NCBI GenBank assembly: GCA_903893815.1
Contig: CAITNS010000053.1
Coordinates: forward strand, 193,826 to 257,825
Source: an uncultured Bacteroidota bacterium
Lineage (GTDB): Bacteria; Bacteroidota; Bacteroidia; B-17B0; Aurantibacillaceae
DNA length: 64,000 nt
Reading direction: 5' to 3'
In this document: piece after piece, positions 24,498-33,558 of the stretch
Layout: each line of letters begins with the position of its first letter
Numbering within the stretch: the first letter of the stretch is position 1
Program-made: the position numbers and the translations under genes
The notes under the pieces: generated by a model
Told to the model about the DNA's origin: nothing
Seen by the model: the letters and a program-made list of their open reading frames with translations, nothing else
Databases searched by the model: none

Positions 24498-25580
24498 CTA
24501 AAAACACTCTCCAATAGTAAAGTAAAAACCACGGTTATAGTTATCAGAATAACCATAATCTACTCTTAAGTTCAACTTTTCTTTTTCAATGATTGATAAT
24601 CTTAATCCTCCACCAAAACTGCCTTTTAAACTACCAGTGTTTATACTTTTTGGCTGATTATACACATCGCCTACTCCGCCAAATACGCATGCGCTTATTC
24701 GCCAATAAATATGAGCACGGTATTCTACAATAGCGGAATACATCGAATTATCTCTAAATCGTCCGGTATAAAAACCTCTCAAATTTCCAGCTCCTCCAAG
24801 TGTAGCCATCGAGCGATAAGGCGTTTGGCCAAAAGTTGAATAATTATATAACTGACAGGCCAAAATATGTCCTTTAGCTATTTGTTTAAATAAACGTACT
24901 TCGGCGGTCCATTTATTAAACGAATAGGTTGAAGCAAGTTCTTTATTATAAGTTGTAAATTGAGTTTGCAAAAACACCCCTTTAGTTGGCCAAAAGGTTG
25001 AGTTTCGGGTATCATAGCTTGCTGAAACTCCAATACCTGCTTCGTTATAACTTGCTTTCCCAAAAAAAGAAATAGAATCCATTAAACCTCCTTCTGAATA
25101 TTGTATTCTAAATACATTTTGATAATCCGCTAAAATTCCAAAAAAAGTATGTTTAAAAAATTTTCGTTTGATGTGAGATGATACAACTACATTTTCAAAC
25201 ACATAACGCTCTAAGTCTGTGTTTTTTGAATTTTGTCCTATGCCCCAAAAATTATCAGGAAAATAACTATGTGATGTATTAAAGTATAAAATGTATTTTT
25301 CCTTAGGAAAATAAATGGTGGCATCTAAGCCTTGAATATTTTGTTGCCTTTCTGAAAAAATTCCTAAAGCTGTAATAACCGACGTTCTAGTTAAGGTATC
25401 GTTTTTATAACTTGTTTTAAAATTAGCAGATGCGGATAAACCATACGCCCAACCTGTTTCGGGTGTTTTAAACAAGATTGGAATAGCTAAATAATTTACT
25501 CTCCTAGCTGTATCAATCCTAAATTGTGCAACAAGCACAACAGGAAAAAAGATAATGAGTATGAGGAATTTTAGTTGCAA
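24498..25580 (-). CDS. Omp85-type outer-membrane beta-barrel protein
   Basis: Outer-membrane barrel related to the C-terminal (surface antigen D15) domain of BamA/TamA; 360 aa. The signal peptide is at residues 1-19 (ending VVLVAQ). The barrel carries the Omp85 hallmark GGAGNLRGFYTGRFRD (about 262-277), corresponding to the VRGF/RFRD loop motif, and ends in an aromatic YFTIGECF. There are no POTRA domains, so a direct BamA role is unlikely; such short barrels often accompany patatin-like or other passengers. The start is TTG 25580, the only start codon between the signal peptide and the upstream in-frame stop. It starts 41 bases after the nuclease gene on the same strand. Confidence 0.85.
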   Translation of the reverse strand: MQLKFLILIIFFPVVLVAQFRIDTARRVNYLAIPILFKTPETGWAYGLSASANFKTSYKNDTLTRTSVITALGIFSERQQNIQGLDATIYFPKEKYILYFNTSHSYFPDNFWGIGQNSKNTDLERYVFENVVVSSHIKRKFFKHTFFGILADYQNVFRIQYSEGGLMDSISFFGKASYNEAGIGVSASYDTRNSTFWPTKGVFLQTQFTTYNKELASTYSFNKWTAEVRLFKQIAKGHILACQLYNYSTFGQTPYRSMATLGGAGNLRGFYTGRFRDNSMYSAIVEYRAHIYWRISACVFGGVGDVYNQPKSINTGSLKGSFGGGLRLSIIEKEKLNLRVDYGYSDNYNRGFYFTIGECF

Positions 25581-25621
25581 ATTGAATTTAAAGATAGAAA
25601 ATTATAACTCAGAAAAATCAA

Positions 25622-27097
25622 TTACAATCCTAATTTACTGTTAAAGAAATTCAGTAATTGATAAGTAATTAACGCATCCATTTCACAGTAATCAACCAAT
25701 TGCTGTTTAATATGTTCAGACTCAATCGCATTTTGTTCTAACAAACTTTCATAAATATACATGGCACTAATGCCAGACTGTACATCCAAATTATTAAAAC
25801 CTGCTTCTTTATTCACTAAAGGCGCAATACTCTTTAATGTAAAATTACCTTTCATATCTGGATGGTAATAATTTCCTTTTCTAATTGGCTCTGCTAAATC
25901 AATAATCTTGTTTTTGAAATCGGTAATATCATTACTGAATTCAGGATATAATACTGCCAATTGATTCAAAACAGTTTCTTCTAAAGATTTATCAAACATT
26001 AAAATAGATTGAAAATCTTTTGTAACTAATAAAATATGTTCTAAAAATTCTTTTCGTAAATCTTCTTCAATAGGTTTAAAATAACTATAGTTTTTTATAT
26101 CGCCATTTTCCTCAGAAATCATGGAAAACAAAAAGGGAATTTGCTGAAATGGCTTTGTGCCATTATAGTATGGAATAGCAGGCATCCATACTTCAATATC
26201 TAAACTACAAACTGGTTGTTTGATGTTTGATATAAATGCTTTTATTTCTTCTTCAAAAATTTGTTCTTTGTTTTCAATCGCTGCTTTAACCTGAATTTTA
26301 ATTTCTTTATGTTGAATTGTACTTATATCTATTTCATCAATGCGTTTTATGTTTTGATCATACAATTCAAACATAGCTTGCTTGGTTAATTTACCAAGCG
26401 TTAAAACAGAGTTTGGTTCATTGATATTTTTCCAGCAAGTGCCTAAAAAATCACATTCGTAAGGTTGAAAACAATGCGCCCCTATTTTTATATCAGGAAT
26501 TTTATTTTGCTCCAAAGTTAATTTAGCAATTTGTGTTTTATGCGCGAAATAGCTAACGTTTTTTAAAGCATCCTTCATAATAGAAGTTGTTTTAAATAGT
26601 TTTTGAATTTCTAATTCACCCTCTAAAACATATTTAGGATTCATGGTTAGTAAATTAAAATCTACTAAATCGGGTAGACAATTTTTAATCACATAATATT
26701 GAAAGCATGCATCTTTCACATAAGTTTCTGTAATTTTTAAAGAGCTTTTTACTTCATAAGCAATCCATCGATCATCTTGTTTATGAATAATATCAACCAT
26801 TACTAATAAGTCATCAAAAATAAAAGTGGCTTCGTAAATGGTTTTGGTTCCTAGGGCAATTAAGTGTTTTGTTTTTTCGGCAAACATTTGCTGGTCTCTT
26901 TTTTCGCCAGCGGTTACATCAATTCCGTCTGGAAATAATTGTTGCGCAAAAATCCCAACATCTGTTCCTCTTTTAAAAATCAATTGTTTTTCTTTTGACA
27001 AGGAGTCACGTAAATAATAATGATTTTTATAAAGAAAAAAATGTTTTAAACATTGCTCAGCTTTAATAAAAGCAGATTTACTAATTGGTGAACTCAT
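25622..27097 (-). CDS. DUF2779 protein: RecB/Cas4-like nuclease domain fused to an RNase H-like domain
   Basis: Predicted nuclease of 491 aa. The N-terminal part (about 1-220) looks like a PD-(D/E)xK fold: MVDIIHK then WIAYEVKSSLKI holds the D...ExK signature. EQCLKHF near the N-terminus together with HCFQPYECDFLGTCW gives four Cys placed as in Cas4/AddB iron-sulfur nucleases. The C-terminal part (about 285-480) fits DUF2779, an RNase H/DnaQ-like domain: CSLDIEVWMPAIPYYNGTKP, then YCEMDALITYQL near the end. The biological role of the family is not established. I chose ATG 27097, which forms an ATGA overlap with the stop of the upstream glycosyltransferase, over 27121. No cas genes are nearby. 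Confidence 0.82.
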   Translation of the reverse strand: MSSPISKSAFIKAEQCLKHFFLYKNHYYLRDSLSKEKQLIFKRGTDVGIFAQQLFPDGIDVTAGEKRDQQMFAEKTKHLIALGTKTIYEATFIFDDLLVMVDIIHKQDDRWIAYEVKSSLKITETYVKDACFQYYVIKNCLPDLVDFNLLTMNPKYVLEGELEIQKLFKTTSIMKDALKNVSYFAHKTQIAKLTLEQNKIPDIKIGAHCFQPYECDFLGTCWKNINEPNSVLTLGKLTKQAMFELYDQNIKRIDEIDISTIQHKEIKIQVKAAIENKEQIFEEEIKAFISNIKQPVCSLDIEVWMPAIPYYNGTKPFQQIPFLFSMISEENGDIKNYSYFKPIEEDLRKEFLEHILLVTKDFQSILMFDKSLEETVLNQLAVLYPEFSNDITDFKNKIIDLAEPIRKGNYYHPDMKGNFTLKSIAPLVNKEAGFNNLDVQSGISAMYIYESLLEQNAIESEHIKQQLVDYCEMDALITYQLLNFFNSKLGL

Positions 27098-28215
27098 AAA
27101 CACTTGGTAATGCTGTTCCAAAGCAGGTCTGCTGATTTATCCCATGAGAAGCAATCTTTTTGTGTTTTACCTTTTTTAATTAATTGATTTCGCAGATTAA
27201 CATTGTGATATAATTCTATCATTCCATCACTAATGCTTGTCACTTCATAAGGATTAATTAGTAATCCTGCATCACCTGCAATTTCAGGCATACTGGTTGT
27301 TTTGCTGCATATTACTGGAATTTCGCATTGCAATGCTTCCACAATAGGAATTCCGAAACCTTCAAAGTATGGAACAAATGTCAATGCAAAAGCACTTGCC
27401 ATAATTTTTTCTAACTCTTCTTGAGGTTGTCTTCCAGTAAAGATAATATTGTTTTTAAATTTCGATTTATCAATCACTCGCTTCACATCTCCCTCACTCG
27501 AATAAACAGCGCCTACTAATACTAATTTGTAATCTGATTGTGTTTGCTCTTTAAACAAATCAAAAGCAGCAATGAGCCTGTTTAAATTTTTACGTGGACT
27601 TTGAGAACCTACAAATAAAAAATAAGGTTTACCTTGTGAGAATTTATCTCTTATAATTTGTTGTGATGGTTCTGATAAAGGAACAAATCCTTCGTTAATG
27701 CCATTATATACTACATCAATTTTATTTGCATCAATCTGATAGTTTTCCGAAATATCAGCTTTACTATATTCAGATACCGTGGCAATACGTGTAGCTAATT
27801 TTGCATATTTCGGAAAAAAGTGATTATAATATTTACTCGTTAAAGGTTTTAAATCTTTAGGATTGTGTAAAAAATTAATATCATGAATGACTGGCAATTG
27901 TCTGCATTTAGCGCCAGGAGATAAAAAACCGTCGGGAGATAAAAACAAATCTGGATTCATACGGTTTAATAAATTTTTAACCGACATGTGAAACCATGCA
28001 TAATATAAAAAAGGATGGCGTGCTTGAGGTCCTAAAACTAAAGGAGTAATATTGTCAGAGAAAATAAATTCATCATCATAATCTCGGTCAAATAAAAAAA
28101 CAAAATGCACATCCGGATTATTTTGGGTCATGCGTTTTAGTGTTTGATAACTAAACCACCCAATGCCATCTAATTTATTTTTTAGTAATAAGCGAGTATT
28201 GACTACTATTTGCAA
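27094..28215 (-). CDS. Glycosyltransferase family 4
   Basis: Cytoplasmic GT-B glycosyltransferase of 373 aa, using a nucleotide sugar to extend a surface polysaccharide or lipid; the exact substrate cannot be read. The C-terminal donor domain shows YFLFVGSQSPRKNLNRLI, IIFTGRQPQEEL and VPYFEGFGIPIVEAL, which holds the E(x7)E motif of GT4. The N-terminal acceptor domain includes PVIHDINFLHNP. The start is TTG 28215: an in-frame TAA lies two codons upstream and no ATG fits. Its TGA overlaps the ATG of the DUF2779 gene (ATGA), so the two are translationally coupled. Confidence 0.88.
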   Translation of the reverse strand: MQIVVNTRLLLKNKLDGIGWFSYQTLKRMTQNNPDVHFVFLFDRDYDDEFIFSDNITPLVLGPQARHPFLYYAWFHMSVKNLLNRMNPDLFLSPDGFLSPGAKCRQLPVIHDINFLHNPKDLKPLTSKYYNHFFPKYAKLATRIATVSEYSKADISENYQIDANKIDVVYNGINEGFVPLSEPSQQIIRDKFSQGKPYFLFVGSQSPRKNLNRLIAAFDLFKEQTQSDYKLVLVGAVYSSEGDVKRVIDKSKFKNNIIFTGRQPQEELEKIMASAFALTFVPYFEGFGIPIVEALQCEIPVICSKTTSMPEIAGDAGLLINPYEVTSISDGMIELYHNVNLRNQLIKKGKTQKDCFSWDKSADLLWNSITKCL

Positions 28216-28296
28216 GTATTAAATTTTACTGCAAAATAAGGGAAATTTTATACTTAAAAAATTGATTTATCTATTTTATTTACGATAAAAATCATA

Positions 28297-30162
28297 TTAA
28301 ACCAACACTAAAGGTATGTCTATTTTATGACGAACACTTTCTACCGTTGTACCAAACAATAAGTCTTTAAAAGTAGTATGTCCGTGAGTACCCATTACCA
28401 GCAAATCACAGTCTTTTACTAAATCAGGAATGACTGTTTTAGGTCGGCCAAAGCCTAGTTGAAATTCACAAAAATAACCTTGCTCTATTAATTGGTTTTT
28501 ATACGCTAATAGATTCTCACTGTCTTCATTTCGTTCAAAATCATTAGTTTCCTCGCCATACATGACGGCATTGGTACTTTCTAAAACATGGATTAAAACA
28601 TATTGTGCATTTTTACCACCAAGCTGTAAGGCCTTATTAATGGCTTTACTATCACTGCTACTAAAGTCAACTGTAATGGCAATTGAAGAATAGGCTTTTG
28701 GTGTTTCAAATTTAATTTTAGGCACATCTCCATGAAACTGAGAAGATAAGGTTTGTTTATGTTTTTTAAATAATGGCTCAAAAGTGATATATAGTAAAAT
28801 ACCTAAACACAAAATCATAAAAGGAACTACAATTGCGCCAATCAAAATAGCATATTCAGAATCTTGCAACCATTCTTTCACCTTATTAAATAGCATTTGG
28901 CAGTTTAAAAACACAATCACTGAAACAGAAATCCACGAAGCAATTTTTTGCCACATCGGAATCGTAAATTCTCCCATGCGTTTTTTATTACTTACAAAAT
29001 GAATTAAAGGAATAATCGCAAAGCCTAATTGTAAACTTAAAATTACCTGACTTAATACTAATAAGTCGCCTGTTTTTTCTTCGCCTAAAAAATAAATGGT
29101 TAAAAATGCAGGAACAATAGCGATTAAACGTGTCAGCAATCTGCGAATCCAAGGTTGTAATCTCAAATTCAAATAACCTTCCATGATAACTTGTCCTGCT
29201 AAGGTACCCGTAACCGTTGAGCTTTGTCCTGCCGCAATTAAAGCAATAGCAAACAATAAAGGAGCTAACGTACTTCCTAACATAGGTGCCATCATTTTAT
29301 GTGCATCTTGTATTTCTGTGACTTCAACTCCAGTATTAAAAAAAGTACTTGCCGCAATAATTAAAATAGCAGCGTTTACAAACAACGCTAAATTCAATGC
29401 CACAGCACTATCAATGATATTAAAGCGAATGGCTTTTTTTATTTCAACTGGTGTTCGTTCAAACTGGCGCGTTTGAACTAAAGAAGAATGCAGATATAAA
29501 TTATGAGGCATTACCGTAGCGCCAATAATTCCAATAGCAATGTATAGTGCATTTTCGTTAGTAAATCCTGGTATTAAACCTTTCGAAATTTCAACAATAT
29601 CAGGCTTGGCAATTAATAATTGAATAAAAAAGGAAACGCCAATAATCGCTACTAGAGAAATAATAAACGCTTCTAATTTTCGAATTCCTGCATTCAATAA
29701 AAACAAGAGAACAAAACTATCTAGAACCGTAATACAAACACCACCTAAAATAGAAATGGAAGGAAACAATAAATGAATACCGATAGCCATACCCACAACT
29801 TCCGCCAAATCACATGCTGCAATAGCTATTTCGGCTAACACATATAAAAAATAATTGATAAATTTTGAGTAATGGTCTTTAGAAGCCTGTGCTAAATCTC
29901 GTCCAGAAACTACTCCTAATCTTATACAGTGACTTTGAAGCAAGAGAGCAATTAAATTACTCATCACTAACACCCAAATTAAACTGTAGCCGTATTTACT
30001 TCCACCTTCAATATCCGTTGCCCAGTTTCCTGGGTCCATGTAGCCAACACTAATCATGTAGGCTGGACCAATAAAGGCTAATAGTTTTCGGAAACCTCCT
30101 TTCCTAGAAGTGTTTACAGAAGAATGAACTTCATCTAAAGATTTATGTGAATTAGCTGACAA
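28297..30162 (-). CDS. mntH: Nramp-family Mn2+/Fe2+ transporter fused to a UspA domain
   Basis: Inner-membrane proton-coupled divalent metal importer of 621 aa, against about 420 for plain MntH. The Nramp part (about 25-470) has the TM1 metal site in YMDPGNWATDIEGG and the TM6 site in GATVMPHNLYLHSSL, with about 11 helices. From about 490 a universal stress protein domain begins (KAYSSIAITVDFSSSDSKA). It ends with the nucleotide-binding signature MGTHGHTTFKDLLFGTTVESV and VPLVLV-like IDIPLVLV. The soluble domain may sense nucleotides and tune transport; this is inference. The start is TTG at 30162, directly abutting the TAA of lptB, so translation is probably coupled. No ATG precedes TM1. Confidence 0.92.
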   Translation of the reverse strand: MSANSHKSLDEVHSSVNTSRKGGFRKLLAFIGPAYMISVGYMDPGNWATDIEGGSKYGYSLIWVLVMSNLIALLLQSHCIRLGVVSGRDLAQASKDHYSKFINYFLYVLAEIAIAACDLAEVVGMAIGIHLLFPSISILGGVCITVLDSFVLLFLLNAGIRKLEAFIISLVAIIGVSFFIQLLIAKPDIVEISKGLIPGFTNENALYIAIGIIGATVMPHNLYLHSSLVQTRQFERTPVEIKKAIRFNIIDSAVALNLALFVNAAILIIAASTFFNTGVEVTEIQDAHKMMAPMLGSTLAPLLFAIALIAAGQSSTVTGTLAGQVIMEGYLNLRLQPWIRRLLTRLIAIVPAFLTIYFLGEEKTGDLLVLSQVILSLQLGFAIIPLIHFVSNKKRMGEFTIPMWQKIASWISVSVIVFLNCQMLFNKVKEWLQDSEYAILIGAIVVPFMILCLGILLYITFEPLFKKHKQTLSSQFHGDVPKIKFETPKAYSSIAITVDFSSSDSKAINKALQLGGKNAQYVLIHVLESTNAVMYGEETNDFERNEDSENLLAYKNQLIEQGYFCEFQLGFGRPKTVIPDLVKDCDLLVMGTHGHTTFKDLLFGTTVESVRHKIDIPLVLV

Positions 30163-30888
30163 TTACTTTCTTAATTCAAAATTAGCTCCAAGGTACACAC
30201 GACGAACCATTTCATCATTTGCTAAATCTTCGGCTGAACCAGATTTTATAACTTCTCCTGCGTACAACAAATAGGTTCTGTCTGTAATATTTAGAGTTTC
30301 GTGTACATTATGATCTGTAATTAAAATACCAATATTTTTTTCTTTTAATTTACGAACTACGCTTTGTATATCTTCCACCGCAATTGGATCCACACCTGCA
30401 AAAGGCTCATCCAATAAAATAAATTTAGGGTCGGTAGCTAAGGCACGAGCAATTTCTGTTCTTCGTCTTTCTCCACCTGATAATTGATCTCCTAAATTTT
30501 TACGCACATGATGTAAAGCAAATTCATCTAATAAACTTTCCACTTTATGTTCTTGCTCTGCCTTTGTTTTATTGGTCATTTGCAACACTGCTCGTAAATT
30601 ATCTTCAATACTTAACTTCCTAAAAACAGATGCTTCTTGAGGTAAATAACCAACTCCCAATTGCGCACGTTTATACATGGGTTCACTAGTAATATCTTTA
30701 TCGTCTAAATATATTTTTCCTGAGTTTGGCTTTACCATTCCAACAATCATATAAAAAGACGTTGTTTTACCAGCACCATTTGGCCCAAGTAATCCAACAA
30801 TTTCACCTTGTTGCACCTGAACGCTCACGTTGTTTGCAACAGTTCTGTTTTTATATTTTTTTACTAAATTTTCTGAACGTAGTATCAT
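30163..30888 (-). CDS. lptB: LPS export ABC transporter ATPase LptB
   Basis: ATPase of the LptB2FG complex that drives lipopolysaccharide from the inner to the outer membrane; 241 aa. Walker A is [13 protein letters not shown]-loop [12 protein letters not shown], signature [15 protein letters not shown], Walker [14 protein letters not shown] and switch His in [16 protein letters not shown] after the Q-loop and VREVYLGxxF-like [12 protein letters not shown] at the end are characteristic of LptB. Candidate -7 boxes lie upstream. Its stop codon is immediately followed by the TTG of mntH. Confidence 0.95.
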   Translation of the reverse strand: MILRSENLVKKYKNRTVANNVSVQVQQGEIVGLLGPNGAGKTTSFYMIVGMVKPNSGKIYLDDKDITSEPMYKRAQLGVGYLPQEASVFRKLSIEDNLRAVLQMTNKTKAEQEHKVESLLDEFALHHVRKNLGDQLSGGERRRTEIARALATDPKFILLDEPFAGVDPIAVEDIQSVVRKLKEKNIGILITDHNVHETLNITDRTYLLYAGEVIKSGSAEDLANDEMVRRVYLGANFELRK

Positions 30889-30910
30889 GCGCTTAAACTA
30901 ATTTATCTAC

Positions 30911-30927
30911 CAAATATAACAAAGATA
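30911..30927 (-). promoter_or_regulatory. Two overlapping candidate -7 boxes for lptB-mntH
   Basis: The minus strand reads TATATTTG (30918-30911) and TATCTTTG (30927-30920), both matching TAnnTTTG, about 22-40 bases before the lptB ATG. A TTG lies 15 bases beyond the second box and 24 beyond the first. Neither spacing is ideal. Confidence 0.5.
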
Positions 30928-31002
30928 GACGAGGTAAAATTACAAAAAATGTGAAGGGAACTATTCTGATTTTTGGGTGACCAAAAAGATTTTTTCGGAA
31001 GT

Positions 31003-33471
31003 TTAAAATGCTAGCTGAAAACCAAATTTAACTCCAAAATTATCAATGGCTTTTGGTCTTAGGTAGGTAGAACGCCATAAAGCATCTATTCTAAATACTT
31101 TAAATATATTTTCAATACCAGCAGTTACTTCTACGTAAGGCTCGTTACCTAAAGCATTTAAGGTGGTTGGGAAAATTAAAGTTTTTCTGTTTTTTTCGTT
31201 TACGCTACCCCAAAGTGCTTTACAGGTAACCACCTCTCGCCATTTTAATTTTTTCAATAAAGGCACTTTATTAAATAGTAATCCTTCAAAGTGATGAAAT
31301 AAACCAACGGAAGCATATTGATCACTGGCAAACTCATAATATTTCATCATATTAAAACTCATATAATCATATACATACGTTTCGTTACCACCATGTAATT
31401 CCATTAAAGGATAGGGAACTGCGCCAAATATTTTTCCAACTTCAGCTGTATAGTCTGTATATCCTATTAGAGAAATTAATCGCACTCTATCACTTAAATT
31501 CAATACCACTTTTTGATAATCATATTCGCCACGAAATGCATTTTGTAATGACTTAGCGTAGGTTACCTGCATTACTGGCCATTTAGTTCCTAAACTAATT
31601 CTACTAAAATCACCACTAATAAATTTTTCCTTATAGGCAAAACGCATATTTAATCTTACTTCTGTATTTCTAATATTTTCCTTCGTAGCAATGCTTCCAT
31701 CGTTTTTATAATACGTGTAGACATTAGCAATTAAAGGTGTAATTGTTCTTCCTATTAAAGTAACCTTAGAGGTTAATCCATCTACCCACTCTCTTTCATA
31801 CCAAGCATAAGTTTGGTCAACACGCGTTAAATTAGTTAAAGGACTTGTTCTGAATAAAGAGGCAAAAATGTTATCTTGAGAAAAACCATTCTGACTTTGC
31901 CCTAAAATTTCATAATCACTTTTATAAGTCATTCCAATTAATTGGCGGTGTGGTTTTTTAGAAATAAAACTCTTAAATCCTAAACTATACTTAAATTTTT
32001 CGTCTTTAAAACCATATGCTACGTAACCTTGTAATTCGTACCATCTACTAAATTTATTACTGGTTCTGCCACCAAAACGAGTTCTCAAACCCTCTACTTT
32101 ATTATAACTTACCAAGTTAAAATAAGGTCCTATTTCAAAATTATTGACCACTTTATATCCTGATACAAAAATGGTTAACACATCTACCCAAGTTCTATAC
32201 ACAGGCAATGTTTTAATGGTATCAATCATGTGATAAATCTTCTTCTCACGAATCGATAAACTATCATGTCGGTTTTTGTCCCAAAAATCATTTGAATACA
32301 ATAAAGCAGAATCCTCCACCACAATTTTATCCCCAAATTCATAAAACTTCGTTTCCTTTGGCTGATTGATTTTAAAGTCTTTGTAAGAGGTTGTTTTTCG
32401 TCCGTAAATACCCACTTGATTTTTATTCATAGCAAAGTCAATCACCAATCTATCTTTGCTCAACATCCAGGTACTATCAATTTGAGTAAATTCCTGAACA
32501 ATATTAGCGGCGTTAATAAAATTAATGTTCGCATCTTTTGGAATGCTCATCTCTAAACGTTTAACAGCCCATGTTGTGTCTGAAATCCACATATTACCGC
32601 TAAAGCATAACTCTTGCGGACGTTTAGATTTAAAACGAATTTGATAACAACGTGTACTGCCAATAAACAAACTATCTTCTAAATAATATTTATAATAAAA
32701 GAAACCGTTATCCGAAATGGGGCTTACAAAATCTTTATTAAACACTAAAATATGATTATCATACACGTTTATGTTTTGATACATATCTCCCATCACAGAT
32801 GTAACACTGGTGTTTTCAATACCTGTAATTTTATTAGCCTTAATCACTTCTTTTTTGAGAGTAGGATTGCTTCTGAAATACACCTCCGAAATAGCCTCTG
32901 TAATAAAAATGGGTAAGGAAGGTTTTTCACCTGAGTTTAAACTATCTACATTATCAAACACAAATTTAATGGGTTTAAACAATTTCTTTTCTCGCATTTC
33001 TTTGGGAATGCGGTTTAAATCAAACTCCACTTTATTATATGTTTCGTATTGATACGCGTCGAGTTTACGTTTATTATTAAACTCTTTATTGGCAATCACG
33101 TTTCTAATAATGCGATGAGCTGGATTTTCGCCTGCTTTTACAACAACTTCCAATAAATTAACCCCTTCTAAAACCATGGGCATATTCACTACTTGGTTTT
33201 CACCACGCTTAATTGCTCGTGTCAGTTTTTTGTAACTCACATATGTAGCCACAATTGAATCGCCTAATTTTGAGGTGGTTATGGAATAATTGCCGTCAAA
33301 ATCAGTCGTTCCACCAACTGTTGTACCTTTAATCAAGACTGGAACAAAGGGTAAAGGCTCTTTTGACTCAGAATCAAATACTTTACCGCTAATTGTATAG
33401 GTTTGAGCATAAAAAGTCATGCTCACTAATATAAGTAGCAAAAAATAGTAAAAATGGGTCGTCTTTCGCAT
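31003..33471 (-). CDS. DUF5686 / carboxypeptidase-regulatory-like outer-membrane protein
   Basis: Large exported protein of 822 aa. ATG 33471 gives the signal peptide MRKTTHFYYFLLLILVSMTF(YAQ). Residues about 23-105 form a CarboxypepD_reg-like beta sandwich (YTISGKVFDSESKEPLPFVP ... GTTDFDGNYSI), as found at the N-terminus of TonB-dependent receptors. The rest matches DUF5686: AHRIIRNVIANKEFNN, then alternating strands to an aromatic C-terminus (NFGVKFGFQLAF), suggesting a beta-barrel. No TonB plug is seen. It is widespread in Bacteroidota and its function is unknown. It is divergent from the oxidoreductase gene at 33559, 87 bases away. Confidence 0.85.
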   Translation of the reverse strand: MRKTTHFYYFLLLILVSMTFYAQTYTISGKVFDSESKEPLPFVPVLIKGTTVGGTTDFDGNYSITTSKLGDSIVATYVSYKKLTRAIKRGENQVVNMPMVLEGVNLLEVVVKAGENPAHRIIRNVIANKEFNNKRKLDAYQYETYNKVEFDLNRIPKEMREKKLFKPIKFVFDNVDSLNSGEKPSLPIFITEAISEVYFRSNPTLKKEVIKANKITGIENTSVTSVMGDMYQNINVYDNHILVFNKDFVSPISDNGFFYYKYYLEDSLFIGSTRCYQIRFKSKRPQELCFSGNMWISDTTWAVKRLEMSIPKDANINFINAANIVQEFTQIDSTWMLSKDRLVIDFAMNKNQVGIYGRKTTSYKDFKINQPKETKFYEFGDKIVVEDSALLYSNDFWDKNRHDSLSIREKKIYHMIDTIKTLPVYRTWVDVLTIFVSGYKVVNNFEIGPYFNLVSYNKVEGLRTRFGGRTSNKFSRWYELQGYVAYGFKDEKFKYSLGFKSFISKKPHRQLIGMTYKSDYEILGQSQNGFSQDNIFASLFRTSPLTNLTRVDQTYAWYEREWVDGLTSKVTLIGRTITPLIANVYTYYKNDGSIATKENIRNTEVRLNMRFAYKEKFISGDFSRISLGTKWPVMQVTYAKSLQNAFRGEYDYQKVVLNLSDRVRLISLIGYTDYTAEVGKIFGAVPYPLMELHGGNETYVYDYMSFNMMKYYEFASDQYASVGLFHHFEGLLFNKVPLLKKLKWREVVTCKALWGSVNEKNRKTLIFPTTLNALGNEPYVEVTAGIENIFKVFRIDALWRSTYLRPKAIDNFGVKFGFQLAF

Positions 33472-33558
33472 CAATTTTAATGAACTTAAAAGTAACAATA
33501 AGTTCTAAACTCATCAACTTTATTTTGTATTTTTTGTTTATACTTGGGGTAAGATTTT

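Noticed and set aside
25622-27097. CRISPR-associated Cas4
   Set aside because: The domain and Cys pattern resemble Cas4, but there is no array or other cas gene and the C-terminal domain fits DUF2779.
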